From the NCBI GenBank assembly GCA_017461475.1, contig JAFTXX010000021.1, forward strand, positions 1-64,000: a DNA stretch of 64,000 bases, in the 5' to 3' direction. The translations under genes were made by a program, and so were the position numbers. Of this stretch, positions 58,524 through 64,000 are shown piece by piece; the first letter of the stretch is position 1, and every line of letters starts with the position of its first letter. The DNA comes from Clostridia bacterium. Its GTDB lineage: Bacteria; Bacillota; Clostridia; Oscillospirales; CAG-272. The notes beneath the pieces were generated by a model that made no database searches, was not told the origin of the DNA, and saw nothing but the letters and a program-made list of their open reading frames with translations.

Positions 58524-59273
58524 TTATTCGTAATCTACAACGTTTACCCAAGAGAGAAGAAACTCTCTCTCTTTCTCATTGCCCTTAACGGACTGAGATG
58601 CGGCTACAATAGGCATCCACTTTTGCACGTACTGCTTTGCGGTGTTGCTCTTTTGGCAGAAGAGGTCAAGATACTTCTTTGCTCCCTCGATGTCGCCGCC
58701 GAGCCAGAAAAGAAGGTAGGTTCTTGCTGCGTCTGCAGATGCGTTACCCTGTGTTGCGTGTGCCCAGTCGAGGATGTAGGGAGTGCCGTCCTCGGTGATG
58801 ATTACATTGGAGGGATTGAAGTCGCCGTGGCATACCTTATTGTGCTTAGGCATGCCCTCAAGGCGGGTGTGAAGGTCATAGCGGGTGGTTGCGTCGAGCT
58901 CGGACATGCTTATCTTGCGGTTCATCTTGTCTTTGAGCTTGCCGAGCAGAGGTGAAGTCTTGGAATGAACGGTAAGCTGAAGGTCAACAAGCATTTCAAG
59001 GTACTTATCCTTGTTGTCCGCATCCTCTTCCATCATCTGTGCGAGGGTCTTGCCCTTGATGTACTCGGAAACGATTGCCCACTTGCCGTCGATCATAGAT
59101 ACTTCAAGGATCTTGGGGATGTTGAGGCCGGTCTCCTCGATTCTTGCCTGATTGAGCGCCTCGTTAAGTACGTCAGCCTTTGAATAGTCTTCGTTGAATA
59201 CTTTGATACACTTGTTGCCGTCACGGTAAATTGTCTTGTTGTTGCGAACGGCGATAACTCTGTCAAGTTTCAT
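58524..59273 (-). CDS. APH/choline-kinase-fold phosphotransferase
   Basis: 249 residues. Protein-kinase-like small-molecule kinase: catalytic loop HGDFNPSNVI (about 148-157) and metal-binding ILDWAHA (about 168-174) correspond to the Brenner (HxDxxxxN) and DxD motifs of aminoglycoside phosphotransferase-like enzymes; 'NNKTIYRDGNKCIKVF' replaces the usual Gly loop and its Lys. The substrate cannot be predicted; resistance is unlikely given the operon. It lies 20 bases after adhE and 18 before the ferredoxins. SD GGAGGACA. Confidence 0.8.
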   Translation of the reverse strand: MKLDRVIAVRNNKTIYRDGNKCIKVFNEDYSKADVLNEALNQARIEETGLNIPKILEVSMIDGKWAIVSEYIKGKTLAQMMEEDADNKDKYLEMLVDLQLTVHSKTSPLLGKLKDKMNRKISMSELDATTRYDLHTRLEGMPKHNKVCHGDFNPSNVIITEDGTPYILDWAHATQGNASADAARTYLLFWLGGDIEGAKKYLDLFCQKSNTAKQYVQKWMPIVAASQSVKGNEKEREFLLSWVNVVDYE

Positions 59274-59293
59274 TTATGTTGTCCTCCCTTTCC

Positions 59294-61993
59294 TTACGCC
59301 TTTTTGCCCTTGCGGTATGCGGATTTAACAGCGTCTACCTTTGCTACTGCGATGTCGTTTTCATCGGGCTTTTCTTCTTCTGTGAAGTGCTTGCCGTAGT
59401 ATGCATTGAGGTACATCTGCTTGATTTCGCTCATAAGCGGGTAACGGGGGTTAGCGCCTGTGCACTGGTCGTCAAATGCCTGCTCAACCATTTCATCGAG
59501 GTTGTCAAGGAATACCTTTTCGTCGATGTTGTAGTCCTTGATGGTCTCCTTGATGCCGACCTTTGTCTTGAGCTCATTGATAGCTGCGATAAGACCTTCG
59601 AGCTTTTCTTCGTCGGTCTTGCCCTTGATGCCGAGGTAATCCGCAACCTCTGCATAGCGAGCGAGGGTGTGCGGGTGGTCATACTGAGAGAAGGTACCCA
59701 TCTTTGTAGGAGCCTCGTTTGCGTTGAAGCGGAGAACTTCCTCGATCATAAGTGCGTTTGCAACGCCGTGGGGGAGGTGGTGGAATGCGCCGAGCTTATG
59801 AGCCATGGAGTGGCATACGCCGAGGAATGCGTTTGCGAACGCCATACCTGCAATTGTTGCGGCATTTGCCATCTTTTCACGTGCTTCAACGTCGGTCTGA
59901 CCGTTCTCGTAAGCCGCGGGGAGATATGTGAAGATAGTCTTGAGAGCCTTGAGCGCAAGACCGTCGGTGTAATCGGTTGCCATTACGGATGCATAAGCCT
60001 CAAGTGCATGAGTTACAGCGTCGATACCTGATGCAGCGGTAAGTCCGCGAGGTGCGCTCATGTGGAAATCAGTATCGATAATTGCCATGTTGGGGAGAAG
60101 CTCATAGTCTGCAAGAGGATACTTAACGCCGCTCTGCTCGTCGGTGATAACTGCGAAAGGAGTTACCTCGGAACCTGTACCTGCGGAAGTAGGAATTGCG
60201 ATGAAATAAGCCTTTTCGCCCATCTTGGGGAATGTGTAGATACGCTTGCGGATATCGATAAAGCGCATTGCCATATCCATAAAGTCAGCTTCGGGATGCT
60301 CGTACATTACCCACATGATCTTTGCCGCGTCCATTGCGGAGCCGCCGCCGAGTGCGATAATGGTGTCAGGCTGGAAAGCTGTCATCAGTGCTGCGCCTTC
60401 CTTTGCGCATGCAAGGGTCGGGTCGGGAGCAACGTTAAAGAATGTGGTGTGTGCAATGCCCATTTCATCGAGCTTGTCAGTGATGGGCTTGGTATAGCCG
60501 TTCTGATAGAGGAATGTGTCAGTTACGATGAACGCCTTCTTTGCACCGCGAACAGTCTTAAGCTCATCGAGAGCAACGGGCAGGCAGCCCTTCTTGATAT
60601 AAACCTTTTCAGGCGCACGGAACCAAAGCATATTTTCCCTTCTTTCTGCTACTGTCTTGATGTTGATGAGGTGCTTTACACCTACGTTTTCGGAAACGGA
60701 GTTGCCGCCCCACGAGCCGCAACCAAGTGTAAGCGAGGGAGCAAGCTTGAAGTTGTAAAGGTCGCCGATGCCGCCGTGAGAAGAAGGAGTGTTAACGAGG
60801 ATGCGGCAGGTCTTCATGCGGGAAGCGAACTCTGCGAGCTTATCCTTTTCGGTTACTTCATTAATATATATGGAAGAAGTGTGGCCGTAGCCGCCGTCTG
60901 CAACGAGGTGTTCTGCCTTTGCAAGAGCGTCGGAGAAGTCCTTTGCCTTGTACATTGCAAGTACGGGAGAAAGCTTTTCATGTGCAAACTCCTCGGAGAG
61001 CTCAACGCTTTCAACTTCCCCGATGAGAATCTTTGTGCCTGCGGGAACAGTTACGCCTGCGAGCTCTGCAATCTTAGCAGCACGCTGACCTACTATCTTT
61101 GCATTAAGTGCGCCGTTGATGATAATGGTCTTTCTCACCTTCTCAGTCTCGGCGGGGTTAAGGAAGTAGCATCCGCGGGAAGCGAACTCTTCTTTAACTG
61201 CGTTATAGATGCTTTCGAGAACGATAACAGACTGCTCGGATGCGCAGATCATACCATTGTCAAAGGTCTTGGAGTGAATAATGGAGCTTACTGCGAGAAG
61301 AATATCCGCAGTGTCATCAATAATTGCAGGAGTGTTACCCGCGCCTACGCCGAGTGCGGGCTTGCCGCTGGAGTAAGCTGCCTTTACCATGCCAGGGCCG
61401 CCTGTTGCGAGGATGATGTCGGCCTCTTTCATAACGGTGTTGGTCATTTCAAGCGAGGGAATGTCGATCCAGTCGATAATGCCCTCGGGAGCGCCCGCCT
61501 TAACTGCTGCTTCAAGAACTATCTTTGCAGCGGCGATGGTGGAGTTCTTTGCTCTCGGGTGGGGGGAGATAATAATGGCATTGCGGGTCTTAAGTGCAAC
61601 GAGACATTTGAAAATTGCGGTGGAAGTGGGGTTTGTGGTGGGGATTACCGCTGCGATAACGCCGATAGGCTCAGCTACCTTCTTGATGCCAAATGCCTTA
61701 TCCTCTTCGATAACGCCGCAGGTCTTGGTATTCTTGTATGCGTTGTAGATGTACTCAGACGCATAGTTGTTCTTGATTACCTTATCCTCAACGATACCCA
61801 TGCCGGTCTCTTCTACTGCCATTTTTGCAAGCGGGATTCTCGCCTTGTTTGCAGCAGATGCGGCAGCGAGAAAGATTTTATCGACCTGTTCTTGTGTGTA
61901 GGTCGCAAACTTCTTCTGCGCTTCTCTTACGCGAAGGATAGCTTCTTCAAGCTTTTCTACGCTGTCTACGATTTCATAAGTCTTGTTTTCCAT
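59294..61993 (-). CDS. adhE: Bifunctional aldehyde-alcohol dehydrogenase
   Basis: 899 residues. The N-terminal CoA-linked aldehyde dehydrogenase half (to about 440) has 'VIPTTNPTSTAIFKCL', the catalytic cysteine in GMICASEQS, and the NAD motif 'GVGAGNTPAI'. The C-terminal iron alcohol dehydrogenase half has GGGSAMDAAKIMW, 'DAVTHALEAYAS' and 'SMAHKLGAFHHLPHG' with the iron-binding histidines. It reduces acetyl-CoA to acetaldehyde and ethanol, spending two NADH. SD AGGAGG at ideal spacing. Codon bias is extreme. First gene of the cluster reaching to 53728. Confidence 0.97.
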   Translation of the reverse strand: MENKTYEIVDSVEKLEEAILRVREAQKKFATYTQEQVDKIFLAAASAANKARIPLAKMAVEETGMGIVEDKVIKNNYASEYIYNAYKNTKTCGVIEEDKAFGIKKVAEPIGVIAAVIPTTNPTSTAIFKCLVALKTRNAIIISPHPRAKNSTIAAAKIVLEAAVKAGAPEGIIDWIDIPSLEMTNTVMKEADIILATGGPGMVKAAYSSGKPALGVGAGNTPAIIDDTADILLAVSSIIHSKTFDNGMICASEQSVIVLESIYNAVKEEFASRGCYFLNPAETEKVRKTIIINGALNAKIVGQRAAKIAELAGVTVPAGTKILIGEVESVELSEEFAHEKLSPVLAMYKAKDFSDALAKAEHLVADGGYGHTSSIYINEVTEKDKLAEFASRMKTCRILVNTPSSHGGIGDLYNFKLAPSLTLGCGSWGGNSVSENVGVKHLINIKTVAERRENMLWFRAPEKVYIKKGCLPVALDELKTVRGAKKAFIVTDTFLYQNGYTKPITDKLDEMGIAHTTFFNVAPDPTLACAKEGAALMTAFQPDTIIALGGGSAMDAAKIMWVMYEHPEADFMDMAMRFIDIRKRIYTFPKMGEKAYFIAIPTSAGTGSEVTPFAVITDEQSGVKYPLADYELLPNMAIIDTDFHMSAPRGLTAASGIDAVTHALEAYASVMATDYTDGLALKALKTIFTYLPAAYENGQTDVEAREKMANAATIAGMAFANAFLGVCHSMAHKLGAFHHLPHGVANALMIEEVLRFNANEAPTKMGTFSQYDHPHTLARYAEVADYLGIKGKTDEEKLEGLIAAINELKTKVGIKETIKDYNIDEKVFLDNLDEMVEQAFDDQCTGANPRYPLMSEIKQMYLNAYYGKHFTEEEKPDENDIAVAKVDAVKSAYRKGKKA

Positions 61994-62009
61994 TTTTATC
62001 CTCCTGAAA

Positions 62010-62021
62010 TTGATTTATCAA
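62010..62021. promoter_or_regulatory. Perfect dyad in the adhE leader
   Basis: TTGATTTATCAA is a perfect palindrome of two 5-base arms around TT. It lies at about +17 to +28 of the adhE mRNA, just before the AGGAGG. It may be an operator or a small hairpin close to the ribosome binding site. Confidence 0.4.
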
Positions 62022-62036
62022 TGTTTTTTCTCAAGT

Positions 62037-62073
62037 TCGTTATTATTTTAACAAAGAATTGCCCGCTTGTAAA
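62037..62073 (-). promoter_or_regulatory. adhE promoter with overlapping Rex-like operator
   Basis: TTTACA (62068-62073, - strand), 17-base spacer, TGT-TAAAAT (-10 at 62045-62050). The 18-base site 62037-62054 reads TTGTTAA-AATA-ATAACGA on the - strand and matches the Rex consensus TTGTTAA-N4-TTAACAA at 12 of 14 defined positions. Rex senses NADH/NAD+ and represses fermentation genes in many Firmicutes; binding over the -10 box would block adhE when NADH is low. Confidence 0.6.
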
Positions 62074-62118
62074 TTATTAAATTGTTATACCGTGTTATGC
62101 TAATTGATATAACCCCAT

Positions 62119-62160
62119 CAAAAGAAAAACGACCGCCCAAAAGCGGTCGTTTTTCTTTTG
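62119..62160 (-). terminator. Strong terminator upstream of adhE
   Basis: Perfect 18-base stem, CAAAAGAAAAACGACCGC (62119-62136) with its complement at 62143-62160, loop CCAAAA. On the - strand the T run is within the 3' arm. It ends transcription coming from the iron alcohol dehydrogenase gene and isolates adhE. The stretch 62161-62328 between it and that gene has two TATAAT-like boxes but no matching -35 and no gene that I can support. Confidence 0.85.
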
Positions 62161-62328
62161 ATGTTCTTTACCTGAAATCAATCTGTTGGTAGGTTCGATT
62201 ATATAAATCGGAAAAGCACATCTGTTTGGCTCACGATGCTATGATAACATGCTTTTTGGCTTTTGAAAATAATCAAATAATTATACCGATATTATCACAA
62301 TTGATATACAAGCGTGTTTGTATGTATT

Positions 62329-63540
62329 TTAGAAATCGATCTCGAGATCGTAGTAGCAAGCGCGGAGAAGCTTTTCCATTTCTTCCTGGCTAGGCTGACG
62401 GGGGTTGGAGCCTGTGCAAGCGTCGCCGATAGCATTTGAAGCAACCTCGGGGAGCTTTGCAAGGAATTCCTGCTCGTCGATGATGCTGGTCTCTGCCTTT
62501 ACGCCGCCCTCGCCGTAATACTTGATTGCCTGAGGGATATTGAGCGCGTCGTTCATATCGCGAAGCATCTTTACAAGCGCGTCAACCTTCTCGGAAACGG
62601 TGTTGCCGCCGAGGCCGATGAAATCTGCAATTTCAGCGTAGCGCTTTGCAGCGGATTCAACCTTGGAGTTGTACTGTATAACCTTGGGCAGGTACATTGC
62701 GTTTGCACAGCCGTGGATGATGTGTCCGCCGCTGAATGCAGCACCGGTCTTGTGTGCCATCGAGTGAACGATACCGAGAAGTGCGTTTGAGAACGCCATA
62801 CCTGCAAGGCACTGTGCGTCGTGCATGCGACTGCGTGCATCCATATCGCCGTTGTAGGAATCAACGAGATCGTTTTTGATCATCTTTATTGCGTGAAGCG
62901 CCAACGGATCGGTGTAGTCGCAGTTGAGAGTGGAGACATACGCCTCTACAGCGTGAGTCATTGCATCCATACCGGTGTGAGCGGTGAGCTTTTTAGGCAT
63001 GGTTGCTGCAAGCTCAGGGTCAACGATTGCAACATCGGGGGTGATATTGTAGTCTGCGAGTGGGTACTTGATGCCCTTCTTATAGTCGGTAATAACAGAG
63101 AAAGCGGTTACCTCAGTAGCGGTACCGGAAGTAGAGGGGATAGCGCAGAACTTTGCCTTGGTGCGAAGTGTGGGGAAATTGAAAGGAGTTATAAGCTGCT
63201 CAAAAGTAGTTTCGGGGTATTCATAGAATGCCCACATCGCCTTTGCAGCGTCAATAGGAGAACCGCCACCCATGGATACTATCCAATCGGGTTCAAATGC
63301 GCGCATTGCCTCTGCACCGCGCATAACAGTCTCTACAGACGGGTCGGGTTCAACACCCTCAAAAAGTGCGACTTCCATGCCGCCCTCCTTGAGATACTCG
63401 ATTGCGCGATCGAGAAAGCCCATCTTCTTCATTGTGCCGCCGCCGACAACAACGATTGCCTTTTTGCCGCCGAGAGTCTTTAATACCTCAAGCGAGCCTT
63501 TGCCGTGATACAGGTCTCTGGGAAGGGTAAAACGTGCCAT
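62329..63540 (-). CDS. Iron-containing alcohol dehydrogenase
   Basis: 403 residues of the group III iron-dependent type. NAD(P) motif GGGSPIDAAKAMW (about 94-106), 'STSGTATEVTAFSVI', 'GMDAMTHAVEAY' and 'VHSMAHKTGAAFSGGHIIHG' with the iron-binding His and Asp residues. It resembles the alcohol dehydrogenase half of AdhE, so it is probably a butanol/ethanol-type dehydrogenase or related to the second half of fermentation. SD AGGAGG. Strong codon bias. Own promoter at 63595-63623. Confidence 0.93.
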   Translation of the reverse strand: MARFTLPRDLYHGKGSLEVLKTLGGKKAIVVVGGGTMKKMGFLDRAIEYLKEGGMEVALFEGVEPDPSVETVMRGAEAMRAFEPDWIVSMGGGSPIDAAKAMWAFYEYPETTFEQLITPFNFPTLRTKAKFCAIPSTSGTATEVTAFSVITDYKKGIKYPLADYNITPDVAIVDPELAATMPKKLTAHTGMDAMTHAVEAYVSTLNCDYTDPLALHAIKMIKNDLVDSYNGDMDARSRMHDAQCLAGMAFSNALLGIVHSMAHKTGAAFSGGHIIHGCANAMYLPKVIQYNSKVESAAKRYAEIADFIGLGGNTVSEKVDALVKMLRDMNDALNIPQAIKYYGEGGVKAETSIIDEQEFLAKLPEVASNAIGDACTGSNPRQPSQEEMEKLLRACYYDLEIDF

Positions 63541-63572
63541 GATAATGCCTCCTGAATTTTTTATTTCGTTAT

Positions 63573-63623
63573 TGATAAAAATTTATCATTCTCGATTATA
63601 TAAGGTTTTTCGAGCAAAATCAA
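63573..63623 (-). promoter_or_regulatory. Promoter and operator-like palindrome of the iron alcohol dehydrogenase gene
   Basis: TTGATT (63618-63623, - strand), 17-base spacer, TATAAT (63595-63600). A perfect 16-base palindrome TGATAAA-TT-TTTATCA (63573-63588) covers the predicted start point (about 63588), a classic operator position. A similar dyad TTGATTTATCAA is in the adhE leader. Confidence 0.7.
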
Positions 63624-63701
63624 CACTAATTTTTATCACATTTGATTTAAATATTTGTGGTATCTCAAATTAATATATCTTGATATTAAAATTGATATAG
63701 A

Positions 63702-63727
63702 AAATCCCGCTCAAAAGAGCGGGATTT
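63702..63727 (-). terminator. Terminator of the partial LysR gene
   Basis: AAATCCCGCTC (63702-63712) / GAGCGGGATTT (63717-63727), loop AAAA; TTCTATATC follows on the - strand. Confidence 0.8.
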
Positions 63728-63731
63728 AGTG

Positions 63732-64000
63732 TCACAGGTATTTTCTCTTGGCTTCGCACAATTCTGTAATAAACTGTTTGTCAAGCTTTGTAAGCTTGTA
63801 TCCGTCACGGTATATAAGTATATCCTTATATACCTTTTTATTATCCGCGCATTTGCGCTGAACAAGACCATATCGGTCAAGCACCTTTTGCGGTGCGGGA
63901 GATACCCACATAAAAGTCTCGGGATTTTCCGAAAGCAGGTCAAACTGGCTTGCACGTTCAAAGATAAAAATGCGTCGGTCGATGTTATTTTGCTGTTCCT
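63732..64000 (-). CDS. LysR-family transcriptional regulator, C-terminal fragment (runs off the window)
   Basis: The last 88 codons are visible, ending at TGA 63732-63734. They contain IFIFERASQFDLLSEN, TFMWVSPAPQKVLDRYGLVQ and a final 'YKLTKLDKQFITELCEAKR', which resemble the end of the effector-binding domain of a LysR-type regulator common in Clostridia. The start and DNA-binding domain lie beyond 64000. By position it is a candidate regulator of the neighbouring alcohol dehydrogenase gene. Codon use is ordinary, unlike the dehydrogenase genes next to it. Confidence 0.7.
   Translation of the reverse strand, partial: EQQNNIDRRIFIFERASQFDLLSENPETFMWVSPAPQKVLDRYGLVQRKCADNKKVYKDILIYRDGYKLTKLDKQFITELCEAKRKYL

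Noticed and set aside
58524..59273. Aminoglycoside resistance gene
   Set aside because: The APH fold covers many substrates and the gene is embedded in a fermentation/hydrogenase cluster.
60062..62080. A 672-codon open frame on the + strand across adhE, and similar long antisense frames over ppdK (19098-21719, -) and pckG (24731-26590, -)
   Set aside because: They mirror highly expressed genes with extreme codon bias, which removes stop codons on the opposite strand. Their translations are Cys/Val/Ser-rich and match no family, and they lack ribosome binding sites.
62161..62328. A small RNA gene or peptide between the alcohol dehydrogenase and the terminator
   Set aside because: Two TATAAT-like boxes exist but no -35 at the right distance; the only short frame (17 codons) has no ribosome binding site. 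It may simply be a long 3' untranslated region.

Overview
The window is chromosomal DNA of a low-to-mid GC anaerobic member of the Clostridia (Firmicutes/Bacillota). The evidence is Bacillus-like gene neighbourhoods (holB-ricT-trmN6-rsmI; miaB-ylbF-mutS-mutL; SRP RNA-dnaX-ybaB-recR), strong Shine-Dalgarno sites, SigA-type TTGACA/TATAAT promoters with 17-base spacers, PPDK plus GTP-type PEPCK, AdhE, and two [FeFe]-hydrogenase proteins. ppdK, pckG, adhE and the second alcohol dehydrogenase show strongly biased codon use typical of very highly expressed genes. I cannot name the genus.

Layout. 1-140: edge of an IS3-family element. 161-8291 (- strand): PdaA-like deacetylase, then an operon pcrA-radA-glycosyltransferase/GtrA fusion-phosphodiester glycosidase-membrane-anchored protein. 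8365-9000: a 53-residue Asn/Gln-rich peptide and a small membrane protein. 9.1-14.1 kb: asd, an AGCS symporter divergent from a LysR regulator, hpf, and an unknown gene that may start at ATT. 14.1-18.9 kb: four-helix-bundle remnant, tRNA-Glu, mfd and pth. 19.1-26.6 kb: carbon metabolism (ppdK, eno, pckG) with ychF and tRNA-Lys. 26.6-27.2 kb: an intergenic region with an inverted-repeat element and a strong candidate structured RNA. 27.2-32.4 kb: ABC-F protein, recR-ybaB-dnaX and the large SRP RNA. 33.0-37.0 kb (+): holB-ricT, ferredoxin, trmN6-rsmI. 37.0-45.9 kb (-): miaB-ylbF-mutS-mutL-tgt-FAD oxidoreductase. 46.0-47.2 kb: ECF sigma factor and its likely membrane partner. 47.3-51.6 kb: two M16 peptidase-like genes, lgt, folD. 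51.7-53.7 kb: FlK-like thioesterase, tRNA-Arg, pyk.

The most interesting part is 53.7-62.1 kb on the - strand. adhE is followed without any visible terminator or internal promoter by an APH-fold kinase-like gene, two tandem thioredoxin-like [2Fe-2S] ferredoxins, a sensory-type [FeFe] hydrogenase with a C-terminal PAS domain, a SpoIIE/PP2C-type phosphatase with an unusual C-terminal extension, and a group B-like [FeFe] hydrogenase. The adhE promoter has a Rex-like operator over its -10 box. I read this as a module in which ethanol formation and hydrogen metabolism are expressed together under redox control, with a putative H2- or redox-sensing protein signalling through a phosphatase. A second iron alcohol dehydrogenase and the end of a LysR gene lie upstream.

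Other leads are the RNA at 26,937-27,130, whose layout resembles 6S RNA, the Asn/Gln-rich peptide, the possible non-AUG starts near hpf and at 14,032, and a mismatched acceptor stem in tRNA-Lys. All functions are read from sequence alone; no database search was run.
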